From assembly GCF_017313225.1 (NCBI RefSeq), contig NZ_JAFLNE010000001.1:372001-436000 (forward strand): a stretch of DNA of 64,000 nt, given 5' to 3'. This DNA comes from Allomuricauda sp. CAU 1633 (lineage in GTDB: Bacteria; Bacteroidota; Bacteroidia; Flavobacteriales; Flavobacteriaceae). Positions 45,685-53,007 of the stretch are shown here, piece by piece. Position numbers and translations under genes: made by a program. Position 1 is the first letter of the stretch. Each line of letters begins with the position of its first letter. The notes below the pieces were generated by a model. It saw only the letters and a program-made list of their open reading frames with translations. It searched no databases and was not told the DNA's origin.

Positions 45685-46173
45685 TTATTCTATCTTTTTT
45701 CGGTCAGAATCATACAGACCGACCAAAACACTGTTCCCTTTTTCATCCACTTTAACGCCACCATATTTGGCCTCGGCGTATTTTTCGCCCTCTCCTTCCT
45801 GGAAAAAGTAGGATTCAGCGCCAATCTGAACCGTATTCCATTCCCCAACGGTGTACTCAATGAGATATTCGTTTTCGTTTTTAAGAGCGTTCTTTTTTTG
45901 AAAGCGGTCTCTTTTTGCCACCCCATCTGAGTCCAGGGTAACCACGCAATATCCTCTTTTTGGAATTCTGTTTACGATAACGTCACCCGAAACCATATAA
46001 TTAAGTTGCATGTAATCTCCCTGCATCAAAGATCTGGGATCAACAGGGGCCAGCTCCAAAAGAATTAATTGCCCCTCATCTATAATGTCTTCTTTTTGCA
46101 CAACGGCATTGATAAAAAGTCCCAAAAAGAGAATCAGATTCCCCAAAATGATGTAGCCACTATACTTTTTCAT
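45685..46173 (-). CDS. GDYXXLXY domain membrane-anchored protein
   Basis: 162 residues. One N-terminal membrane helix (about 7-25) is followed by an extracytoplasmic domain with LLELAPVDPRSLMQGDYMQLNYMV. GDYMQLNY is the family-naming GDYxxLxY motif (about residues 52-59). Such proteins are usually coded beside DUF2157 and DUF4401 proteins, exactly as here. Its start overlaps the end of the DUF4401 gene by 14 bases, pointing to translational coupling. The joint function is not known. Confidence 0.88.
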   Translation of the reverse strand: MKKYSGYIILGNLILFLGLFINAVVQKEDIIDEGQLILLELAPVDPRSLMQGDYMQLNYMVSGDVIVNRIPKRGYCVVTLDSDGVAKRDRFQKKNALKNENEYLIEYTVGEWNTVQIGAESYFFQEGEGEKYAEAKYGGVKVDEKGNSVLVGLYDSDRKKIE

Positions 46174-47236
46174 TGGATTTTAGCTTTTTGGTAAGGAAGA
46201 CATAGAAAAAAAGAAACACCAATCCCGAAGAGAAAAGGATTATTGACTTGGTTAATAAAGTAAAATTTAAGTCATAATAATATAGGATGACGAAAAACAC
46301 CAAAGCAATTATTCCGATGGTAAGACTTGTTTTGTAATTGACCTTGAAACTTAACAAAACGATTAGCAGTGCTCCAGATATGGCCGGGGCAAACAATGTT
46401 GGCAATAAGGTCAATCCACTTAGAAGGTAAACCCATAGCTTGGTTTTTGGTGAATCAACCTCAAATGTTTTCAAAAGTAAGTTCACGACGTACAGCAAAA
46501 TTAGAATTATGACCAAAGAAGACATCCAAAAATAGGCTTGGGACATTATAAAAAATTCATGTTTGGCCGTGGCCGCAAGCCCGAACAACAAAGAAAAAAC
46601 CAAAGCGATACGGAGGGGGTCGTAGAGTTTTATCAATTTTAGCTCAGAAGTAAGCATACTTGATTCATTCAAGAACATGTAGGTGAGTGCAAAGGCATGT
46701 AGGTTGATGTACAGATGGATTAAAGAATACGCATCATTGGAAATAATCAAAGTCAATAACCCACCACTTAAAATCAAAATGGAGAAGAAGGACAGAATAG
46801 GGTTTTGAACCAGGAATAAGCTGAAAAATGCGATGCCCATTACCAAAAGTGTAACAACATCCTCATGGATTTCAAGGTTAGACAAACCAAAAATGAAAAG
46901 AATCAAACCAAGAATATACAGAGAGATTCCAAAGGTGTCAATAATAAGCTTATCATATTTTTTGACGAGAACAATAGATGCAATAATAAGACCAACGCCT
47001 ACCAGCAACAAGGTGGTTTCCGAGTTATACAGACCTAATATCAATAAAAAGCCCAAAAAAGCAATGGAAGCCAAAAAGCCACCAAAAATGGAGAGTGCTT
47101 TAATAATAAAACTGGATTTTTCCCCACCTCTTTTTTCATATTCCTGGAGAATGGCCTTTTCATCATACTCAAAAGAATTACCTTCAAGGGATTTAATGTT
47201 CTTTAAATGCTGTTGTATGTCCTCTAGTTTGCCCAT
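46160..47236 (-). CDS. DUF4401 domain polytopic membrane protein
   Basis: 358 residues. A short soluble N-terminus (1-45, with ILQEYEKRGGEKSSFIIKALSIFGGFLASIAFLGFLL leading into the membrane) precedes about ten hydrophobic helices. This is the usual DUF4401 partner in the DUF2157-DUF4401-GDYXXLXY module. It overlaps the neighbouring genes on both sides (13 bases with the DUF2157 gene, 14 with the GDYXXLXY gene). Function unknown. Confidence 0.82.
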   Translation of the reverse strand: MGKLEDIQQHLKNIKSLEGNSFEYDEKAILQEYEKRGGEKSSFIIKALSIFGGFLASIAFLGFLLILGLYNSETTLLLVGVGLIIASIVLVKKYDKLIIDTFGISLYILGLILFIFGLSNLEIHEDVVTLLVMGIAFFSLFLVQNPILSFFSILILSGGLLTLIISNDAYSLIHLYINLHAFALTYMFLNESSMLTSELKLIKLYDPLRIALVFSLLFGLAATAKHEFFIMSQAYFWMSSLVIILILLYVVNLLLKTFEVDSPKTKLWVYLLSGLTLLPTLFAPAISGALLIVLLSFKVNYKTSLTIGIIALVFFVILYYYDLNFTLLTKSIILFSSGLVFLFFYVFLTKKLKSNEKV

Positions 47237-48174
47237 TTCTTTTGATAGTTCAGTAAAATCTTAATCAACAAGGTGATGCTGGCGACAATAAAAACCCCAA
47301 TGGCAAATAGCATACTGGCTTCCTCAGAAAAGTCCAATAGTGCAGCGCTGAGTATTATAATCATGCTGAAAGCGATGATGGATAGATAAAACAGGCTCTT
47401 GGTTTTTAACCCGTACCAGATTCCGGCACCATAAAACAATAGGGTTAAGACCAGCAGTATTCTGAAAGAAGTCTCTATTTCCGCAAAAATTCCTGTGGAA
47501 ACCCCTATAGTGGAACAAGCCACGGTTGCCAGTGACAAAAGCTGTACAAACCACGAGGGAAAAGGAGATAGTTTAAAAATTCGGGGCAACCAAAGAAAGG
47601 CGACCAGTAAAAGGGCATTCATGGAAAAAAGAAGGGTATACAGTAAGATCTTGGACCATTCATGGGCCACTTGCTCTGCATATAGGAAAAGTACAGTGTT
47701 CAGCAAAACAACAAAAAGTGTCCAAAGTGGCGCAAAGTTGGAAAACAGAACCCAAATGGTAATAAACAAAGTCCAACCCAAGAAAAAATCGTAAGCATTT
47801 GCTCCAGTTTGGTATACTTGACCAAAAACGGCGTACAGCACACCAACCAAGATGGATGCGGCCAAAACCATCATTTTCTTGACCAAAGGCTTGGTTTTGG
47901 TAAATACGGAAGCCAAAATAGATACAATAATCAGGAATCCAATCAGCCCAAGTTTTGCAAACTTGTGAAGGTCGGCCCAATTATAGGCAAAGAAAAAAAT
48001 GATTCCCGCAGCAGTAAATGAGACACCCAAAGCCAATAACAAAAGTTGTAAAAAGCGCTGCCAGGAAGAAACACCATTATAAATGGTTTCTTCCAAAGTA
48101 TTTCGGACACTAGGCTCGGACCAATTGCTGTGCTTGCAGAGTATTTGTATGTCTTCGCGATCTATTTTTGGCAT
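47224..48174 (-). CDS. DUF2157 domain polytopic membrane protein
   Basis: 316 residues. The N-terminal soluble stretch (MPKIDREDIQILCKHSNWSEPSVRNTLEETIYNGVSSWQRFLQLLLLALGVSFTAAGIIFFFAYNWADLHKFAKLGLI) is the DUF2157 signature, followed by about eight to ten membrane helices. I use ATG 48174, because the extra 22 codons up to 48240 (MLDSVRICFKNPLYLVKCSTSH) do not resemble the family and would overlap the upstream gene. First gene of the three-gene module. Confidence 0.85.
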   Translation of the reverse strand: MPKIDREDIQILCKHSNWSEPSVRNTLEETIYNGVSSWQRFLQLLLLALGVSFTAAGIIFFFAYNWADLHKFAKLGLIGFLIIVSILASVFTKTKPLVKKMMVLAASILVGVLYAVFGQVYQTGANAYDFFLGWTLFITIWVLFSNFAPLWTLFVVLLNTVLFLYAEQVAHEWSKILLYTLLFSMNALLLVAFLWLPRIFKLSPFPSWFVQLLSLATVACSTIGVSTGIFAEIETSFRILLVLTLLFYGAGIWYGLKTKSLFYLSIIAFSMIIILSAALLDFSEEASMLFAIGVFIVASITLLIKILLNYQKKWAN

Positions 48175-48211
48175 GTGGCTGGTTGAACATTTAACAAGAT
48201 ACAATGGATTT

Positions 48212-49171
48212 TTAAAACAAATCCTTACAGAATCCAACAATAAAGAATATTGAAAATAGAAGTAGGGAGAACAGAATCAAGCTATTAGCGTAAACCGAAA
48301 AATTTTCCTTTTGTAAATTTTCCGTCAATCTAGAAATATGTGAATCTGTGGGCAAATACATGATTTCCAGTTCATGCATGTCCGGTAGCCCAACAATTTC
48401 CAACTTCCCCACAACCTTTTTATCACTTCCCTCAATGATCTGACCTCTCTGGTCTGGGTATGTGTAGATAAATCTTACCACTGGATTATCATTAATTAGG
48501 GTACCCGTATCCTTATATTCCTTAACTGTAGCCGTAACCCCTAAGCCATGATATAATAAATCCCAATTCAATGATTTGGATTTTTTGGAAGGCAATAGTC
48601 CAATGCGTCTAAAAACAAAATAGAGAAATACAGCAACCAAGACAACAATAAAAAACGTTTCACCACTTTCGGTGGAGTTGGCAAAAATAGCTTCGTAACG
48701 ATTAGGTGAGGCACTTACCCTTGAAATGGCTTCCCCCATAAGAAAATAACATCCTGAAACATAGGCCATGGTCAAAATACTGTAAAATAGTATTTGTGCC
48801 ATGGAAATACGATATTCACCAGTCTCTGGGAAAATAGGGCTTCCCGGTTTTTTTCCAGCGTCCAATAAGATTCTCATCGCCCCATCTTTTTTAAACCGAT
48901 TTAGGTGGGGCTTTTTATCCACAAATCTCATTTTACGTTGTATAGGATATCCCGAAAAATTTTCAAAAAGAACATCTACCTCCAAAAGCGGGAACTTTCC
49001 ATTTCTAAGTGTATTCACCGAAAGTATGGTAGCCTCCTTGGCCGGAACAGAACTGTTCTTTTGTGACTTCCAAAGAGAAAAGGGTCGAAAAAAACAATAT
49101 TGCATCAATTTATAGAGCCAAAATAGCAAGACAAGACTCACAATGGTCAGGGTGATAATGGTATAGATCAT
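48212..49171 (-). CDS. Membrane protein with two DUF3592-like halves, function unknown
   Basis: 319 residues, not confidently assigned. Membrane helices at about 2-22, 125-145, 170-190 and 293-315. Between them are two similar soluble parts: EATILSVNTLRNGKFPLLEVDVLFENFSGYPIQRKMRF (about 47-84) and VTATVKEYKDTGTLINDNPVVRFIYTYPDQRGQIIEGSDKKVV (about 212-254). Each begins with a strand of the A-x-V type and ends in a length-restricted strand, resembling DUF3592. It is 37 bases upstream of DUF2157 and may share its transcript. Confidence 0.55.
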   Translation of the reverse strand: MIYTIITLTIVSLVLLFWLYKLMQYCFFRPFSLWKSQKNSSVPAKEATILSVNTLRNGKFPLLEVDVLFENFSGYPIQRKMRFVDKKPHLNRFKKDGAMRILLDAGKKPGSPIFPETGEYRISMAQILFYSILTMAYVSGCYFLMGEAISRVSASPNRYEAIFANSTESGETFFIVVLVAVFLYFVFRRIGLLPSKKSKSLNWDLLYHGLGVTATVKEYKDTGTLINDNPVVRFIYTYPDQRGQIIEGSDKKVVGKLEIVGLPDMHELEIMYLPTDSHISRLTENLQKENFSVYANSLILFSLLLFSIFFIVGFCKDLF

Positions 49172-49261
49172 GAACGAAATTTTTAGAAAAATAACGAACA
49201 GGAAAAGGTATTTCCCTTACGATCTGACCATTCCACTATATGGGTTGACAAAGAACGAAAC

Positions 49262-50458
49262 TTAGTTGGTTTTTGAATAAAGTATCTCCAAAAAACGGTC
49301 AATTAAAGCTATTGCTTTTTGATTTGAAGTTAAGGAAAGCCAATTTTTTCTGGAAAAAGCACGTGCATAAAGGTCAAATTTTACGCGGTATACCATTTTT
49401 TGTAGTTCCGGCTCACCTTTTTTGGTCAAAGCATCCAACTTGTCAAGTTCCTTCTTCCACCAATTAAACTGCGGCTTGTTTTGACCCTCGAAATCTTTGG
49501 AAAATTGTGGCCTGAATTTGTCTGTCCATTTCTTCTCAGTAGAAAGAGCCGTTTCCAAGGCTCGTTTTTTAAGCTTGAATGATTTGGATTTTTGCAGCAA
49601 CCGATAGTGTTGATCTAGAGAATCCAAGGGAATAAAACCCGCATAATCGTTCACCATACGTTCATATTCTTCCGCAAGAAGCAACGGTTCTTTCTCCTCA
49701 TCTAGAATACGTAACCATTCGAGTTGATTACTATAAGATTTTCGAATATCGTCTGAACGATTTGGTTTTTCTTTTTTCAGTTTTTGAAGATATAGCCAAT
49801 CAAATGCCCTAGTTATTTGGGCTGGTGGCGGCCAATTATGTTCACCATCAAAAGTAAAAAGGGTGCTGTTAAAATTAATGGTGTTGAGGTAGATTCTGTT
49901 CTCAAGCATTTCACTATAGTTCATGTCCTTGTAGCCACACAGCCCCACATAAGCATAATTTTGAGTTGTGGGCATATGTTCTTGCACACCCGAAAACCCA
50001 GCTCCACAACCCAAAACCCCAGCAAACTGATTGGTCAATGAAGCGATGGCACCGGCCAAACGGGACCCTCCTGAAAATCCTGCGGCGTAAATCTCATCCG
50101 ATTGTATATTGAATTGTGAAAAAATATGATTGAAAAGTCGATTGGCCAAATCAAAATTACGCTCATAAGAGGCATTCCTTGAATTATTGGAACAGATTAA
50201 TAAATGACCATATTTCTCTGAAGCAGCTATAAAAGGCTGAATACCAATAGCACCACGGGCAGCGGGGTCAAAAACAAACACAATGGAACCGGGCAAGCTG
50301 TCTGAATAGGATGTTGGCAAGTAAAGAGCAAAAAATTCATCAGAGGTTCCTGCAATGGCAATAGAATCATGAATAATGCCTTTTTCCAGTTGAGTTTGAG
50401 CCTGTCCCTTGGTAAGGAGAGCTATTAAAAAAACCAGGAATAGGCCAAAAAGCCGCAT
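49262..50458 (-). CDS. Secreted alpha/beta-hydrolase, esterase/phospholipase-like
   Basis: 398 residues. A signal peptide (1-20, ending TKGQAQ) precedes an alpha/beta-hydrolase domain (about 25-225). SIVFVFDPAARG is the first conserved strand, AAGFSGGSRLAGAIAS carries the nucleophile elbow G-x-S-x-G (about residues 134-138), and FTFDGEHNWPPPA supplies the catalytic His near 208. The last 170 residues are a helical region of unknown role. Related proteins are called poly(3-hydroxybutyrate) depolymerase-like or phospholipase-like; no substrate can be inferred. It starts 2 bases after the stop of the S41 protease gene. Confidence 0.72.
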   Translation of the reverse strand: MRLFGLFLVFLIALLTKGQAQTQLEKGIIHDSIAIAGTSDEFFALYLPTSYSDSLPGSIVFVFDPAARGAIGIQPFIAASEKYGHLLICSNNSRNASYERNFDLANRLFNHIFSQFNIQSDEIYAAGFSGGSRLAGAIASLTNQFAGVLGCGAGFSGVQEHMPTTQNYAYVGLCGYKDMNYSEMLENRIYLNTINFNSTLFTFDGEHNWPPPAQITRAFDWLYLQKLKKEKPNRSDDIRKSYSNQLEWLRILDEEKEPLLLAEEYERMVNDYAGFIPLDSLDQHYRLLQKSKSFKLKKRALETALSTEKKWTDKFRPQFSKDFEGQNKPQFNWWKKELDKLDALTKKGEPELQKMVYRVKFDLYARAFSRKNWLSLTSNQKAIALIDRFLEILYSKTN

Positions 50459-50460
50459 GA

Positions 50461-52092
50461 TTACTTCAGGATTTCGCCATACTTGGTACTGTTGGACAAG
50501 AGTTCTGTGGCCGCCAAAATGGCCTCATCATGATTCAGATAATAGCTGTAGAGCCCATTACGGTAGAAATAACGGGTGATGATTTCATCTTCCAACCCTT
50601 TCTTTATTTCATCTTTATAGGTGTCCAATGCGGTGATTTTCCCCCGATTTACGGCCAATAATAAATCCTTATATTTTTCTTGGACCTCCGAGCCCAAAAG
50701 AGCATCGTCTGCGTTGATGGACTGTTCCAACAACTCCTCCGTTTTGGTTTGAAAGGTGAAGTTTTGTTCCCGCGCATAGTTTTTAAAGGCGTTGTAGTCC
50801 GCATCCGAAAAGGCAAAATCAGCAATGGTTTCAAAATTATGGTCGTAATAAAAGTCTGTAGCAAAATCAAAAACAACGTTGTTATCCTGCAGGGAATTGA
50901 TGAGCGAATTGGTTGTTAAGGAGTTGATGACCACATCGGGCATTACACCGCCACCATCCCAGACCTTGCGTCCGTTCTTAGTAGTGTATTCGTGGAAATC
51001 TGTGTTGCGAACGGCATTGCCCTCTTCATCCCGGTTCCAATAATCCAAAGATTGAATACATCTTCCCGAAGGCGTATAATAGCGTGAGATAGTTACTTTT
51101 AATTGCGTTCCATATGTGAGCTTTAAGGGGCGCTGCACCAATCCTTTTCCAAAACTTCGAGCTCCCATGACCACGGCACGGTCCAAATCCTGTAATCCAC
51201 CTGAGACAATTTCACTGGCCGAAGCACTTTTTCCATCAACCAAAACCACAAGCGGAATATCCAAATCCTCGGGCTGATTTTTGGTTCGGTATTCTTGGTT
51301 AAATTTTTTGACCTTGGATTTTGTGGTAACGATTAACTCGCCTTTATCAACGAACAAATTAGTAACATTGATGGCTTCGGAAAGAAGGCCACCGGGATTT
51401 CCCCTTAGATCAAGCACCAGTTTTTCCGCACCTTTACCTTTTAAATCTTGAATTGCCGATTTGGTCTGAGCGGATGCTTTTCGATTAAAACGCGAAAGCA
51501 CAATGTATCCGGTTTTTTCATCGATCATATCATAAAAAGGGACAGCGTCCACTTCAACACCTTCGCGGGTAATGTTGGCGGTCATGGTTTCTCCTTGTCG
51601 TACAAAGGTTACATTGACCGAAGTGTTGTTGGCGCCTTTCAACAACTCGCCAGCATCATCATCAAAATCAGAGACTTTTGTATCGCCAATTTTAATGATT
51701 TCGTCCCCAGCTTTCAATCCGGCTTTATCTGCAGCATAACCCTCATAAGGTTCGACAATGAGCAACTTGCTTTCATAGGAACGCACCAAGGCCCCTATTC
51801 CGGAATACTCTCCAGCGTTGTTGATTCTGTAGCTTTCCACATCCTGCTCGTTCAAAAAACGGGTATAAGGGTCAAGCTCATCCAGCATGTTCTTAATGGC
51901 AGAATCCATGAGCTCTGCGGGATTGGTCTCATCCACATAGTTCATGTTCAATTCCTTGAAGAGGGTGGTGAAAATTTCAATTTGCTTTGCAATTTCAAAG
52001 AAATCACTTTTAAAACTGAAACTACTGGCCCCAATTAAAACGGCAACGGCCAAAATGGGGATGACAACCTTTTTTTTAATCAATTTTTTCAT
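50461..52092 (-). CDS. Carboxy-terminal processing peptidase (S41 family, CtpA-like)
   Basis: 543 residues. An N-terminal signal/anchor segment (about 7-27) is followed by a PDZ domain (about 92-165: GEYSGIGALVRSYESKLLIVEPYEGYAADKAGLKAGDEIIKIGDTKV). The S41 core has LVLDLRGNPGGLLSEAINVTNLFV (about 226-249), VVLVDGKSASASEIVSGGLQDLDRAVVMGARSFGKGLVQ (Ser in SASASE, Lys in FGKG) and a C-terminal helical region. S41 peptidases cleave near the C-terminus of periplasmic proteins. The start overlaps the 3' end of the DUF559-rnpA gene by 17 bases, giving an rnpA-ctp pair with coupling. Confidence 0.92.
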   Translation of the reverse strand: MKKLIKKKVVIPILAVAVLIGASSFSFKSDFFEIAKQIEIFTTLFKELNMNYVDETNPAELMDSAIKNMLDELDPYTRFLNEQDVESYRINNAGEYSGIGALVRSYESKLLIVEPYEGYAADKAGLKAGDEIIKIGDTKVSDFDDDAGELLKGANNTSVNVTFVRQGETMTANITREGVEVDAVPFYDMIDEKTGYIVLSRFNRKASAQTKSAIQDLKGKGAEKLVLDLRGNPGGLLSEAINVTNLFVDKGELIVTTKSKVKKFNQEYRTKNQPEDLDIPLVVLVDGKSASASEIVSGGLQDLDRAVVMGARSFGKGLVQRPLKLTYGTQLKVTISRYYTPSGRCIQSLDYWNRDEEGNAVRNTDFHEYTTKNGRKVWDGGGVMPDVVINSLTTNSLINSLQDNNVVFDFATDFYYDHNFETIADFAFSDADYNAFKNYAREQNFTFQTKTEELLEQSINADDALLGSEVQEKYKDLLLAVNRGKITALDTYKDEIKKGLEDEIITRYFYRNGLYSYYLNHDEAILAATELLSNSTKYGEILK

Positions 52093-52882
52093 CGGACTCT
52101 TTTTTTAGAAAGCTTTCCATAAGTTGCTTCATAGCACTTTCTATCTCAGCATAACCGGGCATCTTGTTACCAAGGTATAAAAATAAGAACGCAAAGTTAC
52201 CCTCTATGTTGTTAAAAATAAGGGGCTTGTTAAGTCGATATGCTTCACGTAAAAGCCGCTTTATGCGATTGCGACCAACCGCACCTTTAAATTTTTTCTT
52301 TGGAGCCACCACGCCCACCTTGATTTGGGAACCATCATCAAATGGGGTGTTGAGATAGATTAACTTCAACGGAAATTGGGAAACGCTTTTACCTTCTGCA
52401 AAAAGAGCCTCAAAAAGCACTTTGCTCTTGAGTTTTTCTTTTTTTGGAAAGCTATATATTGAGGTGTCCCCTTGAGGGGACCTTAGGGGTGTTATTTTTT
52501 GGGAAGGATTGAGTTTGCCTTGAGATAGTTTGTCCACAGTTTCTTGTAAAATCAATAAAACACTAAATAGGTTGTTTTTTATTTCTTCGTTTGAAAATCG
52601 TACAACCTGTACACCAAATTGCTCCAATCTACCCTCTCTAAAAGCATCTTCATCATAGATATACTCATGGGATTTTCCATCAATTTCAATGGCCAGTTTC
52701 AATTCGCGACAGTAAAAATCCACAATGTATTCCAATAAAGGCACTTGCCTGTGAAATTGAACCCCCAATGCCCGTTGCTTTATTTTCTGCCATAGGAGGA
52801 CTTCAGACAACGTACTGTTTTTTCTAAGCTGTCTTGCAAATTCTTTGAGCTTGGGATTATATGGAATGATTTTGTTTTTCAC
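52076..52882 (-). CDS. rnpA: Fused DUF559 endonuclease-like domain and RNase P protein component
   Basis: 268 residues with two unrelated halves. Residues 1-115 are DUF559 (Vsr-like/PD-(D/E)XK superfamily): LRKNSTLSEVLLWQKIKQRALGVQFHRQVPLLEYIVDFYCRELKLAIEIDGKSHEY... with the family's VDFYC and EIDGKSH acidic motifs. Residues about 129-143 (KITPLRSPQGDTSIY) are a translated copy of the palindromic repeat. From SFPKKEKLKSK (about 144) to the end is a complete RnpA, with VAPKKKFKGAVGRNRIKRLLREAYR, the RNR signature that binds RNase P RNA. No ATG, GTG or TTG lies between the halves, and the first GTG in the RnpA part is inside its first helix. The start is GTG at 52882. RnpA is essential, so the fusion is presumably functional or processed. 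Confidence 0.9.
   Translation of the reverse strand: MKNKIIPYNPKLKEFARQLRKNSTLSEVLLWQKIKQRALGVQFHRQVPLLEYIVDFYCRELKLAIEIDGKSHEYIYDEDAFREGRLEQFGVQVVRFSNEEIKNNLFSVLLILQETVDKLSQGKLNPSQKITPLRSPQGDTSIYSFPKKEKLKSKVLFEALFAEGKSVSQFPLKLIYLNTPFDDGSQIKVGVVAPKKKFKGAVGRNRIKRLLREAYRLNKPLIFNNIEGNFAFLFLYLGNKMPGYAEIESAMKQLMESFLKKESDEKID
52465..52493 (+). repeat. 29-bp palindromic repeat, copy B (inner end of DUF559 cassette, inside the fused gene)
   Basis: Identical in 29 bases to copies A and C. It lies in frame within the coding sequence and encodes part of the linker (TPLRSPQGD) between DUF559 and RnpA on the minus strand. Confidence 0.92.
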
Positions 52883-52930
52883 GGGATATCACTAAGGCCT
52901 CCATGGGGACATAGGCTGTACCAAATTAAT

Positions 52931-52938
52931 CAAATATA
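52931..52938 (-). promoter_or_regulatory. -7 promoter element of the DUF559-rnpA gene, inside the cassette
   Basis: The reverse strand reads TATATTTG (TAnnTTTG) 48 bases before the GTG start. The only TTG at roughly -33 distance lies inside repeat copy C (52963-52965), with a 24-base spacer. Confidence 0.5.
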
Positions 52939-52943
52939 ATTTT

Positions 52944-52972
52944 AACACCCCTAAGGTCCCCTCAAGGGGACA
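52944..52972 (-). repeat. 29-bp palindromic repeat, copy C (outer end of DUF559 cassette)
   Basis: Reverse-complement copy of A and B with no mismatch over 29 bases. The core GTCCCCTTGAGGGGAC forms a stem with a TTGA loop. Confidence 0.92.
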
Positions 52973-53007
52973 TTGCTAACTAGGAATACTTTTGAAAGTT
53001 GAGAAAC

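Larger units (their letters stand above)
52465..52972 (-). mobile_element. Putative DUF559 cassette bounded by inverted palindromic repeats
   Basis: Copy B (52465-52493, plus) and copy C (52944-52972, minus) form perfect 29-bp inverted ends (30 bp with the next base). They enclose the DUF559 coding part, its GTG start and a -7 promoter box. No target-site duplication is visible next to the ends. The arrangement recalls REP/RAYT elements, but with an endonuclease-like gene; mobility is inferred, not shown. Confidence 0.55.
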
